64,000 bases of DNA from Chitinophagales bacterium (GCA_017303475.1 JAFLBO010000026.1:1-64000), one strand, 5' to 3'; counted from the stretch's first letter, positions 50,787 to 59,929 are shown. Numbers and translations are program-made. Notes: generated from the sequence alone by a model not told the origin.

Positions 50787-53708
50787 TTAGCCCAGCATCA
50801 TTTCCAGATCCGAACGATCCAGGGTTGGGAATTCAGCATCGGTTGCGAACAAATCCCTGCCAAGTTTGCGTTTTTGTTCCTGTAACACCAGAATTTTTTC
50901 CTCAACCGTATCCCTTGCAATAAACCGCATAGCTGTTACCGGATGCTCCTGCCCAATTCTGTGGGCTCGTGCAATGGCCTGGTCTTCCCGCGCCGGGTTC
51001 CACCATGGATCCAAAATAAACACATAATCTGCTGCGGTGAGGTTCAATCCCACGCCGCCGGCGCCCAGGGTCATTAAGAATGCCTGTACGCCCGGATCAG
51101 TTTGAAAACGATTCACTGCTTTAGCCCGGTCTGGCACAGCAGTTTCGCCGGTGAGCCATACATAAGCGCTGCCTTCAGCCTCCAACATTCGTTTGAAAAT
51201 TTGTAAATGTTGCTCAAAAGCGCTGAAAAACAACACTTTATGCCCGGCGCGACGAACCTGATCCCATTGAGCCATAACATCTGTGGTTTTGCCGCTCAGG
51301 CCTTCATACTGATCATCGGCCAATATTGGATGACAGGCCAGTTGACGCAGCCGCATCAATGCCTGAAGCGCCTGCAGTCTGGTTTTAGGATCGTCGAACA
51401 AGGCCAGAATTTGGTTGCGCATGGCAGATTTTACTTCATCATACCGTTTGCGCTGCTGCTCATCCATTTCGCAGTAAAAAACCTGGTTGCTCAATGGGGG
51501 CAGGTCCGGAGCAACTTCCTCCTTGGTTCTGCGCATAAAAAAAGGCTGTACCCGCTTGAAAAGCCGTGCTTTAGCCTGCTCGTCGTTTTGTTTTTCAATA
51601 GGAATCTGAAACTGCTCCCGGAATTCTGCATAGGTACCCAGGGTGGCCGGGTTGATAAATTCCATTTGGGTCCATAAATCCGCCAGGGAGTTTTCAATTG
51701 GCGTTCCCGACAACGAAATTTTGTGTTTCCCGTGCAAACCACGCACCACTTTGGATATGTCAGACTCCCGGTTTTTGATTTGCTGACTCTCATCCAGGAT
51801 GATAAACTGCCAGTCAACTTTTTCCAGCAAACTCAAATCCTGACGGGCGGTATGGTAAGTGGTCAATACGACATCGTGTGTGTTCAGGGTGGTTAATTGC
51901 TTTTGCCTGCCCGCACCCACGTGCGCATACACGAACAAGCCAGGTGCGAAATGGGCCAATTCCCGTTGCCAGTTAAATACCAGCGATGCTGGTAAAATAA
52001 CCAATGCGCTCAGTGGCTTAAGCGTTTCCCGGTGGGCGGCAAAGAGGTCTAATTGCCCCTGTGATTGGTCTTGATGGGTAGTTGACTGATTATTCAAATG
52101 TTGTTTGGCCCATACCAGTGTGGCAATGGTTTGCAAGGTTTTACCCAAGCCCATATCGTCGGCCAAACATGCGCCAAGGCCGTTTTGACAGTGTCCGATC
52201 AACCATTTTACTCCGGTTAATTGATACGGACGCAGGGAGGCATTTAATTGTTCGGGTTGCTCATAATCTACCTTTTCCGGGTCAATAACCGGCAGTTCTA
52301 CCTCAGTTCCTTCCAGGGCCATACCCTCCAGCAGGGTGTACAGGGCTTTGGGTAATCGCAGGTTTTCTCCTTTTTCCTGCAGGGAAAGCGCCAGATCGGT
52401 GTACTGGGTAAACCATTCTTCAGGGATCAGAAACCAGGTGCCATCCGGTAAAGGAAAATGGGGGTCGCGTTTTTTGAGAAAGGGCAAAAGACTGCGGAAT
52501 GGGAAGGTATGTTCTCCAACCTGTAACTGACCGTGTATGTCAAACCAATCACCTTTGGCCTGGGAATGTACCTCCAAATGCCCCGTAAATAAACTCATGG
52601 TTTTTCCATCCACCTGTGGAAGCATTACGTGTATTCCTGCCTTTGCCAAGTCCGCCTGGTGTTCGCCCAGCCAGCGGATAGCCTGTTCGAGGGTGGTAGT
52701 TGGTCCGGGCGACCACAATGCGCCGGACTCCGTCAACCTAAGATCGCGGAGCGTTTGAATGCGTGTTGCTTCCATTTCCTGATCTCTGCAAATCAGGTGC
52801 ACCGTAACTTCAGCTTCCTGATCAGAGGGTACATCCAGACTTGTCACCCGGTCACGGCGCTCGCCATAGGAGAATACAGCGCCTTGGTATTCAAAAATCG
52901 GTTTGAGGTACCACTGCTTTTCCAGGATGTTCTCTACGGGTTCCAGGAGGGTGTTCAGCAACTGCTCCGCCTTTTGTACCCTGAATCCATCAGCTTCCAC
53001 CCGACTTCTTCGAATACTTTTGGTGATGAACTGCTGAAAATAAGTGCGGGCTTTATCGGCCGGAATCAGGATAGCGTCTTTTTGCCGAAAGGGTTTCACC
53101 ATATTTCCATTGATGCCAGCTACGCGGTATAGTGTATGGCCATCCAGAATCCAGGCCGGATCGGTATTGGTAAGCGGATGTAGATCGTGTTCAGAAATAG
53201 CCCATTGGTTGGTCTCGGTACCCAGTTTTAGTCGGTATTCAATGCTGGAATCTTCATTTTTGCGGAAATACAGATAAGGCATGAGTTCCTGATCGGGAAA
53301 TTCCAGCAGTACATCTTTGGCGAGGGTTTTGCGCTCTGCATCCAGTGTAAGGGGGAGTTTATGCCGCACTATTTCGGTTAAAAACTGATCCAGTTTGCTG
53401 AATATGTATTTTTCCACCACTGGCCGGGTGTTGTTATCTGCCAGCAATTGGGGCAGGGTAGACCAGGTTTTGGCTTTGGGTTGTTTGTATTTAGCCTCAA
53501 GCGTTTTTGGCTGCAGGGTTTCGATCAGATCAAAAAGACGGAGTTCAACCTCGGAGGGAGTGAGCTGATAAGCGCCTACCGTAGCAGACGTGGCACGTTG
53601 TACGATGTGCGACAACTGGCCATCTTTGCTGCATTGCACCACATTTGCTGAAGGAAGGAATAGGGTAGGGGTAGCCGGATAGAGGTTAAAAACAATTTGA
53701 AATGTCAT
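50787..53708 (-). CDS. SNF2-family DNA-dependent ATPase/helicase (RapA/Swi2-like)
   Basis: The start at 53708 gives 973 residues. The N-terminal ~485 residues are an unassigned substrate-binding region. The ATPase core follows: YQLTGVKWLI, Walker A LADDMGLGKTLQT (518-525), DESQQIKN (motif II), SGTPIENSLADLWTQMEFINP, the helicase C domain LFFSAFEQHLQIFKRML, FLMTLGAGGVGLNLTAADYVF and ARAHRIGQ (motif VI). These enzymes remodel protein-DNA complexes or recycle RNA polymerase. The start region overlaps the end of trpCF by 23 bp; its promoter lies inside trpF. The longer ORF to 53759 is an artefact. Confidence 0.92.
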   Translation of the reverse strand: MTFQIVFNLYPATPTLFLPSANVVQCSKDGQLSHIVQRATSATVGAYQLTPSEVELRLFDLIETLQPKTLEAKYKQPKAKTWSTLPQLLADNNTRPVVEKYIFSKLDQFLTEIVRHKLPLTLDAERKTLAKDVLLEFPDQELMPYLYFRKNEDSSIEYRLKLGTETNQWAISEHDLHPLTNTDPAWILDGHTLYRVAGINGNMVKPFRQKDAILIPADKARTYFQQFITKSIRRSRVEADGFRVQKAEQLLNTLLEPVENILEKQWYLKPIFEYQGAVFSYGERRDRVTSLDVPSDQEAEVTVHLICRDQEMEATRIQTLRDLRLTESGALWSPGPTTTLEQAIRWLGEHQADLAKAGIHVMLPQVDGKTMSLFTGHLEVHSQAKGDWFDIHGQLQVGEHTFPFRSLLPFLKKRDPHFPLPDGTWFLIPEEWFTQYTDLALSLQEKGENLRLPKALYTLLEGMALEGTEVELPVIDPEKVDYEQPEQLNASLRPYQLTGVKWLIGHCQNGLGACLADDMGLGKTLQTIATLVWAKQHLNNQSTTHQDQSQGQLDLFAAHRETLKPLSALVILPASLVFNWQRELAHFAPGLFVYAHVGAGRQKQLTTLNTHDVVLTTYHTARQDLSLLEKVDWQFIILDESQQIKNRESDISKVVRGLHGKHKISLSGTPIENSLADLWTQMEFINPATLGTYAEFREQFQIPIEKQNDEQAKARLFKRVQPFFMRRTKEEVAPDLPPLSNQVFYCEMDEQQRKRYDEVKSAMRNQILALFDDPKTRLQALQALMRLRQLACHPILADDQYEGLSGKTTDVMAQWDQVRRAGHKVLFFSAFEQHLQIFKRMLEAEGSAYVWLTGETAVPDRAKAVNRFQTDPGVQAFLMTLGAGGVGLNLTAADYVFILDPWWNPAREDQAIARAHRIGQEHPVTAMRFIARDTVEEKILVLQEQKRKLGRDLFATDAEFPTLDRSDLEMMLG

Positions 53709-55119
53709 GCAGCAAAGGTAGGGAGGCAAGTCGCTCCCCAATACGCCTGATCTTCTCAAAATCTACAACCCCGTCTGTTTCAATACCTGAAGCAATATCC
53801 ACACCAATACAATTCGGGTATTGGGTGGCAAGTTCCAGGTTGTCTTCATGCAATCCTCCGGCCAACAGGAAAGGGTAGGGGAAATGGCCGGGTAATTCGC
53901 TCTGAATACGTGTGCCTCCGCCTGGAGTAGCGCTGTCCAGGATAAAACAATCTACATCAGCGGCATAGGGTTCTACCAGCGTATCCATGATGGTTTCTGG
54001 TGTTTGCTCCTGTGGGGTTTTGATAGCCAGTAAGACCCTTACTTTCAACCGTCTAACCTGTTCAGGAGAAACGTCTCCTGCATACAATTGTATGGTTTTG
54101 AATGGAAAACGGGCCAAAATGGCTTCTATTTCTTCAAAAGTGTTTTGGTGAAAAACGGCCACAAGTCTGCTTAAATCAACCGGTTTCATGGCCTCCAATG
54201 CCTCTGGACTAAGCCTTCGCTTGCTCCTCGGGGAAAAATTGATCCCCAGCCAGTCTGCTGAACTGGTTGCCAGCAAAGGCTCAGTACGAATACCGCAGGC
54301 TTTGAACAGCCATTTGCCTTCATGTTGAAAATGGTCGGTGAACGACTTCACCAAGGCTGTACCGGGCCTCATCAACCCGGTTCCTATCAAAAAGCCGTCG
54401 GCCCGCCGCACCATTTGAAAATGCCGGTGGTCCAACACGCCGGATTCTGCTATGATGTACCTGCCAATAGCTTTTTCTTTCAGCGTGTTCACCCGGTTCA
54501 AGGAGGTGCGGAAAGTTTTCAGGTCGCGGTTGTTGACCCCAAGCACGGGAAAAGGTAAATGCTGAATTTGCTCAAGTTCTTCTGCATCATGCACTTCTAC
54601 CAATACGCCCAGGCCAATAGATTCAGCTGTTAACCGTAGTGCTTCCAACATTTCTGGAGAAAGAATGGCGGCAATTAACAGGATTAGATCTGCGCCGGCG
54701 AGCTTGGCCAGGTAAATTTGCAGAGGATCCAGAATGAACTCCTTCTGCAGTAGCAGAGGTGGATGTGGGATAGTGTCAAGAACAGCCCTTGCAGCTTTTA
54801 AATCCTCGTAGCTTCCACCAAAGTAGGGGTAATCAGTCAATACAGAAATGGCAGAAGCGCCTGACGAGGCATACGCGCGGATTTGTGCAGGCAGGTCAGC
54901 ATCCTGATAGATCCATCCTTCCGATGGGCTTTTGCGTTTGAATTCAGCGATGAAAAATGGTTGCCCTTTAGCCTTTGTCTCAGCAATTCGCCTGTAAAAT
55001 TCAGGAGTAGCGTCTTGCGCAGGCTGGCAAGCCAAACGCAAGGCATCCAACTGGTATTTTGCATACCATTGAATGATTTCCTTGCGTTTGGTGTCTACAA
55101 TTTGATCCAGAATGGTCAT
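53686..55119 (-). CDS. trpCF: Fused indole-3-glycerol-phosphate synthase / phosphoribosylanthranilate isomerase
   Basis: A 477-residue two-barrel enzyme for consecutive steps of tryptophan synthesis. TrpC half (1-255): FFIAEFKRKSPSEGWI (catalytic Lys), YASSGASAISVLTDYPYFGGS, LLQKEFILDPLQIYLA, LGVNNRDLKTF, IAESGVLDHRHFQ. TrpF half (about 265-477): WLFKACGIRT, WLGINFSPRSKRRLS, VAVFHQNTFEEI, FILDSATPGGGTRI, LAGGLHEDNLELA, GVDIASGIETDG. This is the E. coli-type order. The 5' end overlaps trpGD by 4 bp (ATGA), which indicates translational coupling. Confidence 0.95.
   Translation of the reverse strand: MTILDQIVDTKRKEIIQWYAKYQLDALRLACQPAQDATPEFYRRIAETKAKGQPFFIAEFKRKSPSEGWIYQDADLPAQIRAYASSGASAISVLTDYPYFGGSYEDLKAARAVLDTIPHPPLLLQKEFILDPLQIYLAKLAGADLILLIAAILSPEMLEALRLTAESIGLGVLVEVHDAEELEQIQHLPFPVLGVNNRDLKTFRTSLNRVNTLKEKAIGRYIIAESGVLDHRHFQMVRRADGFLIGTGLMRPGTALVKSFTDHFQHEGKWLFKACGIRTEPLLATSSADWLGINFSPRSKRRLSPEALEAMKPVDLSRLVAVFHQNTFEEIEAILARFPFKTIQLYAGDVSPEQVRRLKVRVLLAIKTPQEQTPETIMDTLVEPYAADVDCFILDSATPGGGTRIQSELPGHFPYPFLLAGGLHEDNLELATQYPNCIGVDIASGIETDGVVDFEKIRRIGERLASLPLLHDISNCF
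53713..53741 (-). promoter_or_regulatory. SNF2 gene promoter inside trpF
   Basis: TACCTTTG on the minus strand (53720-53713) is followed by CTGCATG, so the SNF2 start codon is 4 bp after the -7 box and the transcript would begin within or at the start codon. A TTG core at 53741-53739 gives an 18-bp spacer. The box lies within trpCF coding sequence. Confidence 0.6.
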
Positions 55120-56765
55120 GACTCTGCAGGGATGCTGAAGGCTGCGAGTGCAGCCTGGTATTGATGAAGTGTGCTTTGCATGACGCCCTTCTGGATCAAG
55201 GTTGCCATTTTTTGATAAGCATCCGTAAGCGGTATGTCCTCCACAAAACGGGTATATATAAAGGCCGCGTTGGCTGCTATCAGTTTGAAATGCTCGGAAG
55301 TAGGCTTCCCGGCAATGATTTCCTGTGCTATTTGCAGACAGGCAGCCGGGTTGGCGGCGCTCAAAGCTTCAAAAGGAATGGGTTCCAGTCCAAAATCTTG
55401 CGGTTGCAGTTGGTAATCAGTTCTAACTCCATCCCGATATTCCAAAACGCGGGTTAGGCCACTTAGGGAAATTTCATCCAGACCATCTTCTGCCCTCACT
55501 ACGATGAGTTGTCTTTTGCCCATTCTGATACCGGTTTCAAAAATGACCTCCATCAGATCGGCAAAGGAAGTACCAATAAACTGGCGCTCAGGCAGATAAG
55601 GATTGATTAGTGGCCCTAGGGCATTGAAAACAGTAGGCACGCCTATTTTGCTTCGAATGGCAGCAAAGTGCCTGAATAGTGGGTGTACATCAGGGGCGAA
55701 CACAAATGCCAGTCGGGCTTTTTCAAGGGTTTGGGCTGCCTGTTGCGGATTAAAGGAAGCCGGCACGCCGAGTTGTTCCAGCAAGTTGAAGCTGCCGTAC
55801 CGACCTGCTGCGGCTTTGTTGCCATGTTTGGCAATGGGCAGCTCGGTATGTGCCAACAACAAACTCACGAGGGTGGATGTGTTGATGCGCGGCAGCCCGG
55901 AACCACCTGTGCCGCAGAGGTCAATGAGTGAGTGAGTGAATGAGTGAGTGGGTGAGTGAGTGAGTGAGTGAGTGAGTGAGGGGATGGATTGGAATTCCAT
56001 CAATATTTGAATAAAATGGGCGAGCTCAGGGGCATTACGGAGTCGGTGACTGAGCGAAACCAGCAGGATTTGTTTTTGGTCTTCAGATAGTTGTTCATCG
56101 GCAATAGCCTTGAGAAATGCCCGGAGCATTTCCGAGGATATAGGGTTGCCGGATTGGAGGATTTGGGAAAATTCGTGGTAAATCCGGTTGCCAGAGGCCA
56201 TTTTTCCTTCTACTACATTTCTCAGCATGCGCATTCCGGCCTGGTTTTTCATGGTAAGCACTGATTCCGGATGGAATTGAATGCCTTCAATTGGCAGACG
56301 CTTGTGCCTGATGCCCATAATGACACCATCGCCGGAGCGCGCGGTTACTTCTAATTCAGACGGGATGATATCGCCGGCCCAGGAGTGGTAGCGTGCTACC
56401 TCGCAGTGCTGTTCAATACCGGAAAATACTCCTCTGCCATCGTGGGAGATGGTGACAGCTTTACCGTGTACCGGAGCGATATTGGCAAGGGTTCCGCCAA
56501 AGAACTCAATCAGTGCCTGGTGGCCCAGACAAACGCCCAGGATAGGTTTTTCCCGGTAAAATCTTTGAATTATGGCCATCATATTGCCCGCCTGAGATGG
56601 TACGGATGGTCCGGGTGAAAGCACCAGCATATCAAATGGAATTTGTGCCAGAGTTTCCGGTTCCACTGTATTCCGGTACACCTTTACCTCGCAGCCCAGT
56701 TGCCGGAAGAAATCAACCAGGTTGTAGGTAAAGGAATCAAAGTTGTCGAGCATTAAAATGGTCAT
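55116..56765 (-). CDS. trpGD: Fused anthranilate synthase glutamine amidotransferase / anthranilate phosphoribosyltransferase
   Basis: The ATG at 56765 gives 549 residues. TrpG half (1-190): MTILMLDNFDSFTYNLVDFF, GVCLGHQALIEFFGG (Cys79), FHPES (His165, Glu167). TrpD half (about 195-549): helical N-terminal domain, PRPP loop DLCGTGGSGLPRINTST (283-298), KHGNKAAAGRYGSFNLLEQLG. Between the TrpD subdomains, residues 263-280 are (LTHS)-type repeats encoded by a (TGAG)n tract, so slippage would shift the frame. The longer ORF from 56918 reads through an AACACCAA repeat. trpE is not adjacent. A promoter-like AATCTTTG box lies at 56902. Confidence 0.93.
   Translation of the reverse strand: MTILMLDNFDSFTYNLVDFFRQLGCEVKVYRNTVEPETLAQIPFDMLVLSPGPSVPSQAGNMMAIIQRFYREKPILGVCLGHQALIEFFGGTLANIAPVHGKAVTISHDGRGVFSGIEQHCEVARYHSWAGDIIPSELEVTARSGDGVIMGIRHKRLPIEGIQFHPESVLTMKNQAGMRMLRNVVEGKMASGNRIYHEFSQILQSGNPISSEMLRAFLKAIADEQLSEDQKQILLVSLSHRLRNAPELAHFIQILMEFQSIPSLTHSLTHSPTHSFTHSLIDLCGTGGSGLPRINTSTLVSLLLAHTELPIAKHGNKAAAGRYGSFNLLEQLGVPASFNPQQAAQTLEKARLAFVFAPDVHPLFRHFAAIRSKIGVPTVFNALGPLINPYLPERQFIGTSFADLMEVIFETGIRMGKRQLIVVRAEDGLDEISLSGLTRVLEYRDGVRTDYQLQPQDFGLEPIPFEALSAANPAACLQIAQEIIAGKPTSEHFKLIAANAAFIYTRFVEDIPLTDAYQKMATLIQKGVMQSTLHQYQAALAAFSIPAES
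55925..55980 (-). repeat. (TGAG)14 imperfect tetranucleotide tract inside trpD
   Basis: Fourteen 4-bp units, with TGAA and TGGG variants at units 4 and 7, followed by seven perfect TGAG units (55953-55980). On the coding strand it encodes Leu-Thr-His-Ser repeats at residues 263-280. It lies between the helical and catalytic subdomains of TrpD. A change of one unit would shift the frame. Confidence 0.95.
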
Positions 56766-56779
56766 GGAACGAAGGAGTG

Positions 56780-56834
56780 GTTGGTGTTTTGGTGTTTTAG
56801 TGTTTTGGTGTTTTGGTGTTTTGGTGTTTTGGTG
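56780..56834. repeat. TTTTGGTG short-period repeat (arm next to trpGD)
   Basis: About seven units of GGTGTTTT, one of them TAGTGTTTT. On the coding strand this is CACCAAAA repeats, with no G, ending 14 bp before the trpGD ATG. The complementary arm is at 57024-57089. Confidence 0.9.
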
Positions 56835-57023
56835 GGGAGATGGTGAAATGAAGTGTTGTAGTGTTTTGATTAATTTGTAATGGTGTATTAGTACGATGAT
56901 GCAAAGATTCAAAAACATTTTTCAATTTTACAAATACTTCCCGAAAAATTGTCCTAAAAAGTTGTGACAAGAATTCCTTGCAGTTGAATGAAGTATGCAG
57001 CATAGCCAGATATATTTCAACAA

Positions 57024-57089
57024 TACCAACCCACCAACCCACTAAAACACCAAAACACTAAAACACCAAACCACCAACCCACTAAAACA
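57024..57089. repeat. AACACCAA short-period repeat (arm next to the DUF5916 terminator)
   Basis: Units of ACACCAAA/ACCCACTAAA, reverse-complementary to 56780-56834 in most of its length. It lies directly after the DUF5916 terminator. Confidence 0.85.
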
Positions 57090-57116
57090 AAAAAGCCCCG
57101 GCACGTTTGCCGAGGC
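57088..57116 (-). terminator. Intrinsic terminator of the DUF5916 gene
   Basis: On the minus strand GCCTCGGC-AAACGT-GCCGGGGC is followed by TTTTTTG, 28 bp after the stop at 57144. Confidence 0.85.
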
Positions 57117-57143
57117 CACTAACCAAATCAAACTTTCTGTATC

Positions 57144-59600
57144 TTACCATTTTCGTTTAACCTGCTCATAATCAAGGAAATAGAGCAATTTGACCGAAAA
57201 ATTGTTTGTGCCTTCAAAATCCATCAACTTGCCAGCGTTGTACATGTAATTCCGATCCACCGCATATCCATAATCAAAATGACCAATGCCGTTTTTATAC
57301 ACCAGCAGCAAATCTGATCCCGGAGCAAAACGCCAGGTATAAATCATGTCGATGTTGAAATAATTGGCAGCAACATCGTTTAAGGATTCTCCATCCGGAC
57401 TAAGTCCGGTGTATGGACTTGGAACCGGATTTCCGACTTCATCCAGACCAAAAAAGTCGCTGTATGTGGCTTTTTGCCAGTAGTGCCGGGCAAAAAGTGT
57501 GAGGTTCATTCTGTTGTTAAAGGAGTAAGACACATTCAGGTTATTGTTAAACCCGCGAACATTGCGGCGCCCCATAACCACGGCATTTTCAGGCAACTCT
57601 GAGGCGCCAATGGCTTCTTCCATCATTTCCCATTCCCAAAGTCCTCCAACATTTCGGTTGAGGTGTTCCCTGCCTACTCCAATACCTAAAGTAAGTTTTC
57701 CGTTTACCCGCCAGCGCATACCAGCGTAAAGGCTTGCGTTGTAACGGTTGAACTCCGAAAACTTTCTAACGCCGCCTTCCATATAATAGGTGAGCGGTTT
57801 GCGGTTATCGCTGTTATACCACATATACAGGTTTCCGCTGGCAGGTATATGATAATTGGTGCGATAATCCAGTCGGCGAGGCTCGAAATAATCATCTCGG
57901 CCCCAGGGAGTGAAGTTGAAGTTCATCCCGAAATTCTGGAATTTACGGGTGTTTCCGCCAAAGTTTAAGCCAAATTGTGTGACACTCCAGGCCGCCCATG
58001 GGTTGAACAGCGACTCATTGTACATCCACATACTCGACCAAAAATTATTCAGCTTCCACCAGGGTTTGTAGTAGTTGTAATTGATCCAAAGAGAGTGACT
58101 CACTTCATTGGGGCTAAAAAGAATACCCAGGTCGTTGGGGTTATACTGATCGGTTTCCAGGTTGAAATCGCTGCCCCAAAGGAAATTACCGCTGGTTTTA
58201 GAGGCACTAAGGGCCAGGTTGTAGCCTGATTCTGTCTGGTTTTGGCCAATTCGGTGACTCATTACGGCTTTACCGTTCATTCCATACGATTGGGCCTTGT
58301 TTTTCAAGTTAAATAAAATACCGGTCACATTAGCATCCACCTCTGCGCCGGAACGCAAAACATTGGTATTGATCAGGGTTACGGATGAATTATTTTTAAG
58401 GTTTTGGTCCAGCACCACGATACTCTTGTTAGTGAGCGGCGATACTTTTTCCCGAATCTCCTGCCCCTCATCAATATAGGTGTTAAAGGAGGCATATTCT
58501 ACGGCGTTAAATACACCAACGCCAAGGCCGTGTTTGGTTCTGCCTGAAATTTTGGTAGCATTCAATAATTGAGCATTGGCGCCAACACGGCGGGAGTAAA
58601 ACAATCCACCTTTATTAAATAATTCGGTTCCTTCAGTGAAAAAGGGTCTGTTTTCGTTAAATCTCACCTCAAAAGGAGAAAGATTCAGCACATTTTGATC
58701 CGAGCGCACTTGCCCAAAATCCGGGATCACGGTAGCATCCAGGGTAAAGGCCTCGTTGATCCCATATTTAAGGTCCATACCTACAGACCATGGGTAGGAC
58801 CAACCATTAGCCGAACGGTCAGGTTGGTTGTAGGCATTGTTGGCGTACATTGCAACAAATGGCGTTGCGCTCAGGCGAAGAGGTGCTTTTATATCACTCA
58901 CGCCCTTCAATACACCCATTTGGTTCAAGGAGCCAGCTATTTCTGCTTTTATTTCATTCCAACAATCGGTTTCACCTTTACGACGAACAGAGCGATAGAA
59001 ATTGACATTCCAGTCCTGCACCTCCTTTTTGGGGAATCGGATAGCAGCGTAAGGAATTTCCAGCTCGGCCACCCAGCCTTCTGCCGTCAGTCGGGCTGAA
59101 GAACGCCAAACAGCATCCCAGGCAGGATCTTCTCCGTCATTATTGCCATTATTAGAGTCTGCATTTGCGATAGAAAATTTGGAATCGAACTGCACATTAT
59201 CTGGTGTGAGGCCAAACTGCAGTGCATTTTGACCGTCCTGATAGGTATCAAGAATAATCGCAAACCAGTCGGTATTATCGAGTACATCCCGCTTGGAGAG
59301 CCGGTGGAAAATTGAATCCGGGCGGGTATCGTAGCAATAAACCCCTACATAGAGTGCAGCATCGTCGTACAAAAGTTTAACAACCGTGCGTTGTTCCGCC
59401 CTGGTTCCCGGGTTGGGCCACATCAACACAAAATTGCTGGCTTCAGTGGCTGATTGCCAGGCGGGCTCACTAAGTTGAGCGTCTAACTGAATTTTTTCAC
59501 TTATTCTGACAGCTTCAAGGGTTTTTTTGGGCGCAAGCGAGTTTTGGGCCGGAGCATGGAAAAACCATGTTAATAACCATCCGGCAATCAGGATGCGCAT
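57144..59600 (-). CDS. CBM9-domain / DUF5916 outer-membrane protein
   Basis: The 818-residue protein has a signal peptide (1-18), a family 9 carbohydrate-binding-like domain at about 25-225 (LDAQLSEPAWQSATEASNFV, VKLLYDDAALYVGVYCYD, WVAELEIPYAAIRFPKK), and a DUF5916 barrel domain from about 240 to the end (RPFFTEGTELFNKGGLFYSRRVG, LLYFLDYEQVKRKW). Such proteins are frequent Bacteroidota envelope proteins of unknown role. It is transcribed leftward toward trpGD but separated from it by a terminator and the repeat-bracketed spacer. Confidence 0.88.
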   Translation of the reverse strand: MRILIAGWLLTWFFHAPAQNSLAPKKTLEAVRISEKIQLDAQLSEPAWQSATEASNFVLMWPNPGTRAEQRTVVKLLYDDAALYVGVYCYDTRPDSIFHRLSKRDVLDNTDWFAIILDTYQDGQNALQFGLTPDNVQFDSKFSIANADSNNGNNDGEDPAWDAVWRSSARLTAEGWVAELEIPYAAIRFPKKEVQDWNVNFYRSVRRKGETDCWNEIKAEIAGSLNQMGVLKGVSDIKAPLRLSATPFVAMYANNAYNQPDRSANGWSYPWSVGMDLKYGINEAFTLDATVIPDFGQVRSDQNVLNLSPFEVRFNENRPFFTEGTELFNKGGLFYSRRVGANAQLLNATKISGRTKHGLGVGVFNAVEYASFNTYIDEGQEIREKVSPLTNKSIVVLDQNLKNNSSVTLINTNVLRSGAEVDANVTGILFNLKNKAQSYGMNGKAVMSHRIGQNQTESGYNLALSASKTSGNFLWGSDFNLETDQYNPNDLGILFSPNEVSHSLWINYNYYKPWWKLNNFWSSMWMYNESLFNPWAAWSVTQFGLNFGGNTRKFQNFGMNFNFTPWGRDDYFEPRRLDYRTNYHIPASGNLYMWYNSDNRKPLTYYMEGGVRKFSEFNRYNASLYAGMRWRVNGKLTLGIGVGREHLNRNVGGLWEWEMMEEAIGASELPENAVVMGRRNVRGFNNNLNVSYSFNNRMNLTLFARHYWQKATYSDFFGLDEVGNPVPSPYTGLSPDGESLNDVAANYFNIDMIYTWRFAPGSDLLLVYKNGIGHFDYGYAVDRNYMYNAGKLMDFEGTNNFSVKLLYFLDYEQVKRKW

Positions 59601-59794
59601 AATGAGGGTGGGTTTTGTTTTTGTTTTCGTTAGCTGGATAAAGGACGGCAGAAAATCAATATCGTTGCATCAATAAACTAAACGACTGAAAATTCCGGGT
59701 GAAGGGTGAGAATTGACAGACTAACGGATATGTTTTGGCATCATTCTTGGCATAACCCAAACGGGATAGTTTGAAAGGTTCAAATTGTCGCCGA

Positions 59795-59929
59795 ATGTCA
59801 CAAACACTAATCACTTTTTTAATCATGCTGATCATTGGCGTAACGTTGGGTTTGTTTACCCTGGGCAACGGCCTGTTTGCACTGATGGATTTGTTATCCA
59901 CCCGTAGCGCAGTACGTCGTCGCTTCTAA
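59795..59929 (+). CDS. Small membrane protein (44 aa), unrecognised
   Basis: An ATG at 59795 opens a frame of 44 codons: a polar start (MSQTLITF), one hydrophobic helix (about 8-32, LIMLIIGVTLGLFTLGNG), then DLLSTRSAVRRRF, a basic C-terminus. It lies alone between DUF5916 and ppiD and is followed within 27 bp by a good terminator on the same strand, which supports expression. No homologue is known to me; it may be a small membrane regulator or spurious. Confidence 0.4.
   Translation: MSQTLITFLIMLIIGVTLGLFTLGNGLFALMDLLSTRSAVRRRF

Larger units (their letters stand above)
56766..57143. other. Intergenic region between DUF5916 and trpGD, bracketed by inverted short-period repeats
   Basis: The 378-bp region holds, from right to left, the DUF5916 terminator, the left-hand arm of the AACACCAA repeat (57024-57089), an AT-rich spacer with an AATCTTTG box (56902-56909) that could drive trpGD, and the complementary TTTTGGTG arm (56780-56834) ending 15 bp before the trpGD start. 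No gene is visible. Confidence 0.7.

Noticed and set aside
56766..56918. N-terminal extension of trpGD through HQNTKTPKHQ-like sequence.
   Set aside because: It is the translation of the AACACCAA repeat; TrpG homology starts at the ATG at 56765.
59656..59901. 81-codon minus-strand ORF opposite the 44-codon small ORF.
   Set aside because: Composition is not protein-like and it runs against a terminator-supported ORF on the other strand.
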